60,373 bases of DNA from the NCBI GenBank assembly GCA_964506325.1, contig CAZDLO010000011.1, positions 1 to 60,373 on the forward strand. Reading direction: 5' to 3'. The notes below the pieces were generated by a model that had not been told where the DNA came from, did no database searches, and saw only the letters and a program-made list of their open reading frames with translations. The DNA is from CAINVV01 sp964506325. Its GTDB lineage: Bacteria; Bacteroidota; Bacteroidia; Bacteroidales; Prolixibacteraceae. The position numbers were made by a program, and so were the translations under genes. Shown here one piece after another: positions 1 to 9,139 of this stretch. Within the stretch, counting starts at the first letter, position 1. Each line of letters starts with the position of its first letter.

Positions 1-1
1 T

Positions 2-1651
2 GGCTTTTATTATGACATAGATCTCCCTGAAGGTCAGACGCTAACTGAGAAAGATCTTGCTGAGATCGAGAAGAAGATGATGGAACTTGCCCGAACGAAA
101 TCGGAGATCATCCGGTCTGAGATTTCAAAAGAGGATGCCTTGAATCTCTTCTCTGAAAAAGGGGACCCCTACAAGCAAGAGTTGATTTCCGAACTGGCAG
201 ACGGCACCATTACACTGTATCAACAAGGCAATTTTACCGACCTTTGCCGTGGTCCGCACCTTCCAAATACAAGCTATATCAAAGCTTTGAAGCTTACCAA
301 CATTGCCGGTGCCTACTGGAGAGGAAGTGAAAAGAACAAGATGCTTACCCGCGTTTACGGGATTACCTTCCCAAAACAGAAGCTGCTGGAAGAGTATATT
401 GTTCTGATGGAGGAGGCAAAAAAGCGCGACCACCGAAAGATCGGTAAAGAGATGGAACTCTTCATGATCTCCCAGGAGGTTGGACAAGGTTTGCCCATGT
501 GGTTGCCAAAAGGTGCCATGTTGCGCGAACAACTGGAGAAGTTCCTGAAAACCGTTCAAAAGAAATTCGGTTATGATCAGGTGATTACTCCCCATATCGG
601 AGATGTCAAATTGTACAAGAAATCAGGACATTACGAAAAATATGGAAAAGACTCCTTCCAGGTGATCAAGACTCCGACAGAAGGAGAAGAGTATCTGCTG
701 AAACCCATGAATTGCCCGCACCACTGCGAAATTTTCCGTTTCAAACCACGTTCGTATAAGGATCTTCCCGTTCGGCTCGCTGAATTCGGAACCGTTTACC
801 GCTATGAGCAAAGTGGTGAGTTGCATGGTTTGACCCGCGTTCGCGGATTCACCCTGGATGATGCACACATATTCTGTCGTCCGGATCAGTTGAAGGAGGA
901 ATTCTTAAAGGTGATTGACATTATCTTTATCATTTTTAAAGCATTGGACTTCAAAAACTACACAGCACAAATCTCTTTGCGGGATCCTGGCAACAAGGAA
1001 AAATACATTGGCTCGGATGAAAACTGGGAAAAAGCTGAGAGTGCCATCATTGAAGCTTGCGCGGAAAAAGGGTTAAAAACTGTAACCGAATTGGGAGAAG
1101 CTGCTTTTTACGGTCCCAAACTCGACTTCATGATTAAGGATGCCATCGGCAGAAGCTGGCAATTGGGTACCATTCAGGTCGATTACAACCTTCCTGAGCG
1201 TTTTGATCTGGAGTATATTGGTGCAGACGACAAGCGTCACAGACCTGTGATGATCCACCGGGCACCATTTGGGTCAATGGAACGTTTTTGTGCGGTACTT
1301 ATCGAACATACTGCCGGCAAATTCCCGATCTGGCTTACTCCTGAGCAGGTTGTTATTTTGCCCATCAGTGAAAAGTACAACGATTATGCCCAAAAAGTTT
1401 CAGATTATCTAAATAATTCCGATATTCGCACCGTCGTTGACGACCGTAACGAAAAGATAGGCAGGAAAATCCGTGACAACGAGATGAAACGTATCCCCTA
1501 TCTGCTCATAGTCGGCGAAAAAGAAAACGAAACCGAAACTGTAGCTGTGCGCCGGCAAGGTGAAGGCGACCAGGGAACGGTATCTACCATTGAGTTCAGG
1601 GACATGATCCAGAAAGAGGTCAGATCCATACTTGCAGAATTGTACAATTAG
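2..1651 (+). CDS. thrS: Threonine--tRNA ligase, 5'-truncated by window edge
   Basis: Charges tRNA-Thr with threonine in the cytoplasm. The reading frame is open from the first bases (GFYYDIDLPEGQ...), so the N-terminal TGS editing-associated part lies outside the window; what remains is the end of the second-additional domain and the whole class II catalytic core plus anticodon-binding domain. Visible signatures are the Zn-site cysteine in KPMNCPHHCEIF, motif 2 around FGTVYRYEQSGELHG, the histidine in LDDAHIFC, and motif 3 with MIHRAPFGSMERF. The C-terminal 100 residues (VVILPISEKYNDYAQKV onward) match the HGTP anticodon-binding fold. It is followed after 32 bases by infC, the common thrS-infC-rpmI-rplT order. 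An internal ATG at 77 is not the true start. Identification is very secure. Confidence 0.97.
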   Translation, partial: GFYYDIDLPEGQTLTEKDLAEIEKKMMELARTKSEIIRSEISKEDALNLFSEKGDPYKQELISELADGTITLYQQGNFTDLCRGPHLPNTSYIKALKLTNIAGAYWRGSEKNKMLTRVYGITFPKQKLLEEYIVLMEEAKKRDHRKIGKEMELFMISQEVGQGLPMWLPKGAMLREQLEKFLKTVQKKFGYDQVITPHIGDVKLYKKSGHYEKYGKDSFQVIKTPTEGEEYLLKPMNCPHHCEIFRFKPRSYKDLPVRLAEFGTVYRYEQSGELHGLTRVRGFTLDDAHIFCRPDQLKEEFLKVIDIIFIIFKALDFKNYTAQISLRDPGNKEKYIGSDENWEKAESAIIEACAEKGLKTVTELGEAAFYGPKLDFMIKDAIGRSWQLGTIQVDYNLPERFDLEYIGADDKRHRPVMIHRAPFGSMERFCAVLIEHTAGKFPIWLTPEQVVILPISEKYNDYAQKVSDYLNNSDIRTVVDDRNEKIGRKIRDNEMKRIPYLLIVGEKENETETVAVRRQGEGDQGTVSTIEFRDMIQKEVRSILAELYN

Positions 1652-1683
1652 TCGGTATTAACTAAACATAGGAGGATAAAGCC

Positions 1684-2244
1684 ATAGCAGTTATCAGGAC
1701 CAAGGGGCCAAGAGCTCCAAAAGAAGAAGAGAAATCATTGTTTCGGATCAATCACCAGGTTCGGGTTCCGGAAGTAAGGTTGGTTGGCGATAATGTTGAT
1801 CCACAGGGTATTTACAAAATTCAGGATGCTCTTCGGAAGGCCGATGAAATGGAGCTCGATTTGGTAGAGATTTCGCCCAATGCAGAGCCGCCGGTTTGTA
1901 GGATTGTTGATTACCAGAAGTTTATTTATGCTCAGAAAAAGAAGCAGAAAGAACTGAAGGCAAAAGCAGTTAAGATAATTGTCAAAGAGATCAGGTTCGG
2001 TCCCAACACCGACGAACATGATTACAATTTTAAGTTAAAGCATGCTGAAAAGTTCCTTCAGGACGGTGCAAAAGTGAAAGCTTATGTATTTTTCAAAGGA
2101 CGTTCGATACTTTATAATGAGCAAGGCGAGATTTTACTACTCCGCTTTGCCAGTGCACTGGAAGATTTCGGAAAAGTTGAACAGCTCCCGAAACTGGAAG
2201 GGAAGAGAATGACCATATTTATTTCGCCCAAAAAGAAAAAGTAA
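1684..2244 (+). CDS. infC: Translation initiation factor IF-3 with probable AUA start codon
   Basis: IF-3 binds the 30S subunit, keeps it from joining 50S prematurely and checks the start codon and initiator tRNA. Homology runs upstream of the first standard start (TTG at 1738): the frame reads AVIRTKGPRAPKEEEKSLFRINHQVRVPEVRLVG, and an in-frame TAG at 1669-1671 caps it. There is no ATG, GTG or TTG between the stop and 1738. A good ribosome site GGAGG (1671-1675) stands 8 bases before ATA at 1684, so AUA is the best start, giving 186 residues. Non-AUG starts in infC are established in other bacteria (AUU in E. coli) and let IF-3 repress its own synthesis; that this applies here is inference. 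N- and C-domains are complete (FRINHQ to FISPKKKK). Confidence 0.93.
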   Translation: MAVIRTKGPRAPKEEEKSLFRINHQVRVPEVRLVGDNVDPQGIYKIQDALRKADEMELDLVEISPNAEPPVCRIVDYQKFIYAQKKKQKELKAKAVKIIVKEIRFGPNTDEHDYNFKLKHAEKFLQDGAKVKAYVFFKGRSILYNEQGEILLLRFASALEDFGKVEQLPKLEGKRMTIFISPKKKK

Positions 2245-2266
2245 TTTTTAAAACAATTAGACAGAG

Positions 2267-2464
2267 ATGCCTAAAATGAAAACGAATGCCGGCGCAAAAA
2301 AACGCTTCAAGCTGACCGGCAGTGGAAGCATCAAAAGGAAACACGCTTACAAGAGTCATATTCTGACCAAGAAAAGCACCAAACGCAAACGCAACCTGAC
2401 CCATTGGGGCATGGTGGCCAGCACCGACGTAGCCCATGTAAAGAGGCTGCTCGCAATGCGCTAA
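2267..2464 (+). CDS. rpmI: 50S ribosomal protein L35
   Basis: Small basic protein of the large ribosomal subunit, 65 residues, the normal family length. It starts MPKMKTNAGAKKRFKLTGSG and carries the typical KRKHAYKSHILTKKS and KRKRNL blocks, rich in Lys and Arg for rRNA contact. It lies 22 bases after infC and 93 bases before rplT, in the conserved infC-rpmI-rplT cluster. In well-studied bacteria this cluster is repressed by L20 binding to the leader or inter-gene RNA; no such site was worked out here. Confidence 0.97.
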   Translation: MPKMKTNAGAKKRFKLTGSGSIKRKHAYKSHILTKKSTKRKRNLTHWGMVASTDVAHVKRLLAMR

Positions 2465-2557
2465 GGTTCCTTGAAATAATTAATATTTTTTAACCGGGGA
2501 ATGTGCCCACAAGTATCCTGAAATATCGGGATCGCCATTGTCCTAAAAATTGTAAAA

Positions 2558-2902
2558 ATGCCAAGATCAGTCAATCACGTCGCCTCGAGAGCCCGCCGTA
2601 AGAAGGTGCTCTCACTGACCAGAGGATACTTTGGATCAAGAGGAACTGTCTGGACGGTTGCCAAAAACACATGGGAGAAAGGTCTCCAGTATGCGTACCG
2701 TGACAGAAAAAGCAAAAAAAGGTTATTCCGTGCATTATGGATTCAGCGTATCAATGCCGCTGTTCGCACTGAAGGTCTCTCCTACTCCCAGTTTATGGGC
2801 AAGATGAAGGCCGCCAACATTGAAATCAACCGCAAAGTCTTAGCAGACCTTGCAATGAACAATCCAGCTGCATTCAGCGCAATTGTACAGAAAGTTAAAT
2901 AA
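2558..2902 (+). CDS. rplT: 50S ribosomal protein L20
   Basis: Large-subunit protein needed early in 50S assembly, 114 residues, full length. It opens MPRSVNHVASRARRKKVL, continues with the long basic helix (TRGYFGSRGTVWTVAKN), and ends with the globular domain RRLFRALWIQRINAAVR-like sequence and IEINRKVLADLA. It is the last gene of the translation cluster and is followed directly by a rho-independent terminator. In other bacteria L20 is also a translational repressor of the operon; the 93-base gap before it would be the place to look for its target. Confidence 0.97.
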   Translation: MPRSVNHVASRARRKKVLSLTRGYFGSRGTVWTVAKNTWEKGLQYAYRDRKSKKRLFRALWIQRINAAVRTEGLSYSQFMGKMKAANIEINRKVLADLAMNNPAAFSAIVQKVK

Positions 2903-2923
2903 ATAATGCCAGGCGAAATAAAT

Positions 2924-2960
2924 AAAAGGCTGTCCCAGAAGGATGGCCTTTTTTATTTTT
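2924..2960 (+). terminator. Rho-independent terminator after rplT
   Basis: Stem of about 12 pairs: AAAAGGC (2924-2930) pairs with GCCTTTT (2946-2952), extended inward by TGTCC/GGATG with two G-U pairs around the loop CAGAA, then a T-rich tail to 2960. It ends the thrS-infC-rpmI-rplT transcript. Confidence 0.85.
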
Positions 2961-3277
2961 GGTTTTCAGGTTTCTACCCTGCTGGCGCGGATTTGGGTTT
3001 CTCCGGGCCTGCAACCTGACTCAAAAATTGGTGAATGGCCAGGAAAGGACCTGCAAAAAGAACCACCTTCACCATAATGTTTTACTCTTTTTTGCATTGT
3101 GTTATATTCCTCACTGATAGATCGTATTACAGCCATTTGATAGTCTTGCATCCATTGAAGATCAAAAACCCAAAATCCCAAATATCCATTAAACCATTTA
3201 CACAATTGTTTGTCAAAGCTCTGTAATTACTTGTGATTATTGCTTACTAACCATAAAACTCTTAAGATAAACCGCTC
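2961..3277. other. Intergenic stretch without a recognisable gene
   Basis: About 317 bases between the rplT terminator and the ABC transporter locus. Short open frames on both strands (2966-3205 minus, 3035-3226 plus) have no recognisable domain or ribosome site. No clear TAnnTTTG promoter was found before 3278, although the start of the large transporter transcript must lie here or close by. Confidence 0.5.
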
Positions 3278-4174
3278 ATGAGAATTGAGATTAAAGGACT
3301 CAACAAAGTTTACCGTAATGGAAATCATGCAATTAAGGATGTGAACATGACCATCGAAAGTGGGATGTTCGGGTTGCTGGGGCCAAATGGAGCCGGAAAA
3401 TCCACCCTGATGAGAATCCTGGTAACACTGATGAAACCCTCCTCCGGAGAAGTACTTGTCAACGGACTGGATCTGATGAAAGACCGCAAGGAGATCCGGT
3501 CGATGCTGGGATACCTTCCACAGGATTTCCGTTTTTTTACGAAGCTGAAAACCTACGAATTTCTGGATTACGCTGCACGCCTGGCGGGTTTGACCAATAA
3601 AAAGGTCAGAAATGAAATTATTGAGAAAATGCTGGAAGAGGTTGGTCTCTACGAAGCCAGGAACAGGTATGCCAACAACCTGTCTGGAGGTATGAAACGG
3701 CGGTTGGGTATCGCCCAGGCCCTGATTGGCGAACCCAAGCTGATTATCGTTGATGAGCCTACAACCGGACTTGATCCTGAAGAAAGGATCCGTTTCCGTA
3801 ACCTGCTGACACGGGTGAGCGACAAAGATGTGATTATCATACTCTCAACGCATATCGTTGGTGATATTTCCAGTACTTGTACTGACATGGCGCTAATGAA
3901 CAAAGGCGTTTTGTCCTACAAAGGTGCTCCTGAGCACCTGATCGAACTTGCCAGAAACAATGTATGGAAGATCACGGCAACAGAGACCGAGTATTTCGAA
4001 ATCCAGGAGAAATACCCCATTATTTCCTCCATCCCGTCAGAACAGGGATGGGAGGTTCAGGTTGTTGCGAAAGAGATCAACGGCTACCTTGGTGAAAGGA
4101 TTGAACCCAACCTGGAACATGCCTATGTCAATTTCATGGAAAACGAACTCAACCAGAAATGGATTGAGATTTAA
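3278..4174 (+). CDS. ABC transporter ATP-binding protein (ABC-2 / CcmA type)
   Basis: Cytoplasmic ATPase that should drive the ABC-2 permease encoded 50 bases downstream. Of 298 residues, the first ~215 are a complete nucleotide-binding domain: Walker A GLLGPNGAGKST (about residues 32-43), Q-loop GYLPQDF, signature LSGGMKRRLG, Walker B LIIVDEPTTGLDP, and the H-loop in IILSTHIVGDIS. The C-terminal ~80 residues form the accessory domain common in this subfamily. It is clearly a paralogue of the ATPase fused to the RND pump in the same locus (13330-18072): both share GLLGPNGAGKST, GYLPQ-[DE]-F, YEFLDY, ERIRFRNLL and a THI-xx-DIS-S-[ST]-C run. It is the first gene of a tight same-strand series to 18936. 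The substrate cannot be read from sequence. Confidence 0.93.
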   Translation: MRIEIKGLNKVYRNGNHAIKDVNMTIESGMFGLLGPNGAGKSTLMRILVTLMKPSSGEVLVNGLDLMKDRKEIRSMLGYLPQDFRFFTKLKTYEFLDYAARLAGLTNKKVRNEIIEKMLEEVGLYEARNRYANNLSGGMKRRLGIAQALIGEPKLIIVDEPTTGLDPEERIRFRNLLTRVSDKDVIIILSTHIVGDISSTCTDMALMNKGVLSYKGAPEHLIELARNNVWKITATETEYFEIQEKYPIISSIPSEQGWEVQVVAKEINGYLGERIEPNLEHAYVNFMENELNQKWIEI

Positions 4175-4224
4175 ATGTTTTCTTTAAAAATCTTAAGCTG
4201 AATGAATTCAAAAAACACCTGAAA

Positions 4225-7200
4225 ATGAGAGCGATAAACAATATTTTAGCCGTAGCGATATACGAATCCAAGACCTTGTTCAGGAGTTGGTTTTTTCGTA
4301 TTTTTTCCATTCTGTCACTGGTTTTTGTCTTTTTCTACAACTTTGCCACACAGACTGCCGTCGGATTTCCCAATGGGGACATGATTTCCATACCCTCGAT
4401 GATCCCGTTCACCAACCTGTACATCATCAACCTTGCCCAGGCGGTCATTGCGGTCTTTTTGGCCTCCGAATTCCTGAAACAGGACAAAAAACTGGATACA
4501 ACCGAAGTCGTCTATATGCGGCCGATTACCAACGCAGATTATGTCATCGGGAAAACCCTTGGAAACATCTGGGTATTTGTTGTTCTGAATGCCATTGCCC
4601 TGAGTATGGTGGCAATCTTCAACATAGCTTCACCCAATACCCGGTTTATCCTGCTTCCCTATATTTACTATTTTCTGCTGATAAGCCTGCCCACATTGAT
4701 ATTTATATTGGGATTCTCCTTCTTTCTGATGTCAATCATCCGGAACCAGGCAGTCACTTTTTTGGTACTGCTGGGTTACATCGCCGCGACCGTCTTCTAC
4801 CTTCAAAATGAATTTTATTACGTATTCGACTACATGGCTTTCAAATTGCCCATGTCCTGGTCAGAATTCGTAGGCTTTACATCTTTGGATAGGATACTCA
4901 TTCACAGGGGAATATACCTTTTTCTGGGATTGGGATTCATCTGCCTTACCATTTTACTGTTAAAGAGACTTTCGCAGTCCAAATACGTCAGGGAGGTGGT
5001 AATGGTATGCTCTGTCCTGTTTTTGGGAACCGGGGTTGCACTAGGCATCATTTACATCAGTACCATCACCGGGACTGAGAAGCACCGGAGTGAGATGGTG
5101 AACCTGAACAATCGCTATGCCAACCTGAAGGTCGTGCAGGTTTCTTCGTATGATATAACATTGGAACACCTGGGTGATAAAATTGCTGCGACAGCAGTAA
5201 TGAACCTCAAAAATACCGGAAAGGAAGTGATGAATGAGTTTGTGCTGACACTTAATCCGGGACTCTCTGTTCTTGAAGTATCCGGGGCACAATTTACCAG
5301 GGAAATGCAGCTGATAAAGATTAAACCCGGGAAAGCACTGGAACCTGGTGATTCAGTCAGCATCAGCATCAAATACAATGGAATGATTGATGAATCGTTT
5401 TGTTACCTCGATCAAACCCCGCTTCAGCTCGAAAAATGGAAGACCAGGCCAAATGGTGTTACTGATAAGAAACATGCTTTCGTAACTTCAGATTACCTGT
5501 TGCTGACACCTGAAACCCGCTGGTACCCCACATCCGGGGTGAGTTACTCTTCCAAGGGATTGAACTGGCTGAGTACACAATTTGCCAGGTACCGTTTGAA
5601 AGTCAAGGCAGCAAATGGCCTTACAGCATTATCACAGGGCAATAAAACAGAGGAACCGGACGGAACCAGCCTGTTTGTTCATGAGCAACCCCTGATGCAA
5701 ATTTCTTTGGCGATAGGTAGATACGAGACCAGGTCGGTCAAGGTCGACAAAGTAAATTATTCACTCAGCTTCCTCAAACAACATAATTCATTTGACAAGT
5801 ATTTCAAGGTATTAACAGATTCAATCGTACCGGTCATCCGCGATCTGAAAAAGTCCTGGGAAATAAAGATTCACCGCGAATATCCGTTTGAGAGGCTCCA
5901 GCTGATCGAGATCCCTGTGCAATTTTGTTCCTTCACTCACTCCTGGACCAGTGCCGGAGAGCAAGTACAGCCAGAGACAATATACCTCCCTGAAGGTGGC
6001 TACAAGCTGAACAGCGCAAATTTTGCCCTGTCGAAGAGGTTTTCCACCATGAATATGCAACATGACAATGAGACTATCTCCCCGCGTGAAACAGAGGCTA
6101 ATTACCTGAAAAGGTTTGTTAATGACACCTTCCTGGGCAGCAAGGTCAACCAGTTTGGCGGCGGAGGCGGAATCAGGATTGGAGGAGGGGCCAGAATGAG
6201 TTTTAACTCTGCTGACATTCTTAATCCCTATTTCATTTTCCCGAATTATTACAATTACCTGAATTACATCGCTTCTCCTGTATACCCGATCACCAACAGG
6301 GTGGTGGAATCCTATCTTTCCAAAAGCGCAACGGAGGGCGGCAACTTCTTTATGCGCAATGTAACCGGGCTGTCGGCCGATGAAAAAGGAAACATTGCCC
6401 TGCAAAACAGGTCTTTTGCCGATATACTTGAGAAACAGGAGGATGTTGACATCCTGAACAATGTCGTCCAGACCAAAAGCGGATTCCTGTTTGCCCTTAT
6501 GAAAGGGGCTGTAGGACCGGACAAGTTTGATGATTTTATTCGGACCTTCCTGGATAACCGCAAATTCAGGGTAATACCTGTTGAAGAACTTAACACTGAG
6601 ATGCGGAACAATTTCAACCTGGATCTTGACCGGTATCTCCCACAGTGGTATACTGGGGTAACCTTACCCGGCTACATCCTCATTGATACAAAGGCATTCA
6701 AAATACAAAAGGACAACCAGGTCAAAACCGTTGTTTCCTTCACGCTTACCAATACGGAAAACATTGCAGGTGCAGTTTCAGTAACCTTCCGGATTGGTGG
6801 TTTCGGTGGTGGAGACAGGGGACCGCGGAGAATGGGAGGAGGTACGGATGAAAACATTGAGAAAACTGTTGTCATTGGGGCCAAAGAGTCCAAACGGCTT
6901 ACCTTCCTGTTAAACAGGGATCCCAGATCAATGACCTTAAATACCTACGCATCGCACAACCTCCCCTCGACGATTAACCAGCGTTTTGATAAACTTGAGA
7001 TTGATCCGAAAGGAGATGGCGCAGACAAAGAGGAAGTTATTCCATACACAGATGGTTCTGAAGCCAATGAAATTATCCTGGATACGGAAGATCCCGGATT
7101 CAGGATGGAACAACCTGTATCCAAAAGTTTTATCAAGCGGCTGTTTGCTCCTAAAGTACAGGAAGACGACCTGAAATACAAGGGCATGGAGCTCTGGAAT

Positions 7201-7602
7201 CCAAAGGTTGAGTGGACCCTCACCACCAATGAGCAATTCTACGGCAAACAGATACGATCTGCCTACTACTGCAAAGGTGGTACCGGCGACCGGAAAGCCA
7301 TCTGGAGTGTTCCTGTAAAAGTTGGGGGTTATTACAAAGTATACGCCTACATTCCGAAAATAAGGTTTATGATGAGAGACCATGGCGGCAACAATCAGCA
7401 ACCTGAAGAGGACTATAATTTCAACGTCTTCCACGATGATGGAGTTGACCATCCGGTTCTAAAACCGGATCCAAGGGAAAGCACCTGGATAGAGGTGGGT
7501 TCTTACCACTTTTCTTCTGACTCGGCGAAAATTGAGCTGACCAATAATACCAAGGCCAAGTTCATCTGTGCCGATGCCGTAAAACTCGTAAAAGAAAAAT
7601 AA
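4225..7602 (+). CDS. ABC-2 permease fused to degenerate M1-peptidase-like region and golvesin-like C-terminus
   Basis: A 1125-residue membrane protein. Residues ~1-290 contain about six hydrophobic helices typical of ABC-2 permeases, so it is the likely partner of the ATPase just upstream. A long extracytoplasmic part follows. Its middle (~300-800) has the layout of the M1-aminopeptidase-like region found in some Bacteroidota permeases (for example LQLIEIPVQFCSFTHSW), but no HEXXH zinc motif is present, so peptidase activity is unlikely. Two glycine-rich stretches occur (GGGGGIRIGGGARM near residue 645 and GGFGGGDRGPRRMGGG near 860). Residues ~1007-1125 resemble a golvesin C-terminal/beta-sandwich domain (VGGYYKVYAYIP, WIEVGSYHF, ICADAVKLVKEK). 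TolC follows after 15 bases. Domain assignments are by pattern memory; the peptidase-like relationship is the least certain. Confidence 0.8.
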   Translation: MRAINNILAVAIYESKTLFRSWFFRIFSILSLVFVFFYNFATQTAVGFPNGDMISIPSMIPFTNLYIINLAQAVIAVFLASEFLKQDKKLDTTEVVYMRPITNADYVIGKTLGNIWVFVVLNAIALSMVAIFNIASPNTRFILLPYIYYFLLISLPTLIFILGFSFFLMSIIRNQAVTFLVLLGYIAATVFYLQNEFYYVFDYMAFKLPMSWSEFVGFTSLDRILIHRGIYLFLGLGFICLTILLLKRLSQSKYVREVVMVCSVLFLGTGVALGIIYISTITGTEKHRSEMVNLNNRYANLKVVQVSSYDITLEHLGDKIAATAVMNLKNTGKEVMNEFVLTLNPGLSVLEVSGAQFTREMQLIKIKPGKALEPGDSVSISIKYNGMIDESFCYLDQTPLQLEKWKTRPNGVTDKKHAFVTSDYLLLTPETRWYPTSGVSYSSKGLNWLSTQFARYRLKVKAANGLTALSQGNKTEEPDGTSLFVHEQPLMQISLAIGRYETRSVKVDKVNYSLSFLKQHNSFDKYFKVLTDSIVPVIRDLKKSWEIKIHREYPFERLQLIEIPVQFCSFTHSWTSAGEQVQPETIYLPEGGYKLNSANFALSKRFSTMNMQHDNETISPRETEANYLKRFVNDTFLGSKVNQFGGGGGIRIGGGARMSFNSADILNPYFIFPNYYNYLNYIASPVYPITNRVVESYLSKSATEGGNFFMRNVTGLSADEKGNIALQNRSFADILEKQEDVDILNNVVQTKSGFLFALMKGAVGPDKFDDFIRTFLDNRKFRVIPVEELNTEMRNNFNLDLDRYLPQWYTGVTLPGYILIDTKAFKIQKDNQVKTVVSFTLTNTENIAGAVSVTFRIGGFGGGDRGPRRMGGGTDENIEKTVVIGAKESKRLTFLLNRDPRSMTLNTYASHNLPSTINQRFDKLEIDPKGDGADKEEVIPYTDGSEANEIILDTEDPGFRMEQPVSKSFIKRLFAPKVQEDDLKYKGMELWNPKVEWTLTTNEQFYGKQIRSAYYCKGGTGDRKAIWSVPVKVGGYYKVYAYIPKIRFMMRDHGGNNQQPEEDYNFNVFHDDGVDHPVLKPDPRESTWIEVGSYHFSSDSAKIELTNNTKAKFICADAVKLVKEK

Positions 7603-7617
7603 TATCATACCGGAAAA

Positions 7618-9111
7618 ATGAAAAAATCAACTTCACTTCTGTTTTTATTGTGTTTACTACTTCTCTTTCAATTCAAGACGCAGGCCCAGACTATTCTCAC
7701 ACTTGAAAAGGCCATGGAGATTGCCGTTCAGAATAGTCCCAGTATCCAGAGTACACTGCTGAATCTTGAAAGAGCCACCGAAAACCTCAACGCCCAGCGG
7801 GCGGCACTGAAATCCAAATTTGCACTGAGTGTAAACCCGATCGATTACAGCAACAGCCGAAGATTCGACAGCCGTACATCCACCTGGTTTACCAATGAAG
7901 TCATCAACTCATCGGGAACCTTTCGCGTAGACCAGCCTATTCTGGCTACTGACGGCAGGATCTCCCTTGTGAACACTTTCGGATGGCAGTCGAATATCTC
8001 GGATATGCAAAATGTCACAACCGAGAATAAGGCATTTCTTAACAACCTGAATCTAAGCCTGACACAACCTCTCTTCACTTACAACAGGACCAAGGTCGCC
8101 TTGAAAACGCTTGAGCTGAGCAATGAAAACGCGATGCTGAGCTATTCTATGCAAAAGCTGTCACTGGAAAGAATGGTTTCCCAGTTTTTCTACAATGTTT
8201 ACATGGCCCAGATGAGCCTTACCATCCGGGAGGATGAACTGGTCAATACACAGAAAAGTTATGAGATTATAAAAAATAAGGTAGATGCCGGCCTTGCCGC
8301 AAAAGAACAGCTGTTCCAGGCAGAGGTAAACCTTGCCACGGCACAATCCAGCAAAGCATCAGCACGTGTTTCTCTTGAGAGTGCCAAAGACCAGTTCAAG
8401 CAATACATTGGAATGGACATTTTCGAGGAAATTGCCGTTATGACTGATGTCACCGTTGCTCCCATCGACGTGGATGGCAAAAAAGCACTGGAACATGGTC
8501 TTGCTTCGCGCATGGAACTGCGCCAGCGCCAGATCCAGATAGAAACCTCACAGTTCGATATGATCGCCGTTATGGCGCAGAATGAATTCAAGGGCGAAAT
8601 GACCCTATCGGTCGGAGTTTCCGGAGACGACCCGAATCTTGGCAATATTTACGAAAAGCCAACCAAGAGTCCACATTATGGCATTACCTTCAACATTCCA
8701 ATCTTCGACTGGGGACAAAGAGCCGCACAGATAAGGGCCCAGGATGCAGTGATCAATACCCAGAAACTGAACTATTCCAACCAAAACACCCAGATTAAAG
8801 TGGATATCCGGCAGGTGGTCAGGAATCTGAGTAACCTGAAAGACCAGATCAACATTGCCCTGCAAAATCAGAAAAACTCTCAGCTGACCTACGATATCAA
8901 CCTGGAGAGATTTAAAAACGGCGACCTTACAAGTATGGACCTCAACCTGTTCCAGGTACAGTTATCCAACAATAAAATGGCATATGCCCAGGCACTTATC
9001 AATTACAAGCTTGAAATGCTGAACCTGAAGATTCAATCGTTGTTCGACTTTACCACCAACGAACCTGTGGTACCTGAACAATTTATCAAAGCAAAACAAA
9101 CTGGCAAATAA
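7618..9111 (+). CDS. TolC-family outer membrane efflux protein
   Basis: Outer-membrane channel through which tripartite pumps expel substrate. The 497 residues start with a signal peptide (MKKSTSLLFLLCLLLLFQFKTQAQ) and contain two outer-membrane-efflux repeats with long helical segments (LEKAMEIAVQNSPSIQS at the first; SPHYGITFNIPIFDWGQRAA at the second), the normal TolC architecture and length. It is encoded immediately after the ABC permease and 28 bases before the adaptor gene, so it is the natural outer-membrane exit for the adaptor and the two RND pumps; it may also serve the ABC parts of the locus. Confidence 0.93.
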   Translation: MKKSTSLLFLLCLLLLFQFKTQAQTILTLEKAMEIAVQNSPSIQSTLLNLERATENLNAQRAALKSKFALSVNPIDYSNSRRFDSRTSTWFTNEVINSSGTFRVDQPILATDGRISLVNTFGWQSNISDMQNVTTENKAFLNNLNLSLTQPLFTYNRTKVALKTLELSNENAMLSYSMQKLSLERMVSQFFYNVYMAQMSLTIREDELVNTQKSYEIIKNKVDAGLAAKEQLFQAEVNLATAQSSKASARVSLESAKDQFKQYIGMDIFEEIAVMTDVTVAPIDVDGKKALEHGLASRMELRQRQIQIETSQFDMIAVMAQNEFKGEMTLSVGVSGDDPNLGNIYEKPTKSPHYGITFNIPIFDWGQRAAQIRAQDAVINTQKLNYSNQNTQIKVDIRQVVRNLSNLKDQINIALQNQKNSQLTYDINLERFKNGDLTSMDLNLFQVQLSNNKMAYAQALINYKLEMLNLKIQSLFDFTTNEPVVPEQFIKAKQTGK

Positions 9112-9139
9112 TCTTAACAATACAATAAATTTAATACCA

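Noticed and set aside
2966..3226. Short open frames on both strands after rplT as small genes
   Set aside because: No domain, no ribosome site, overlapping each other on opposite strands; best read as non-coding.
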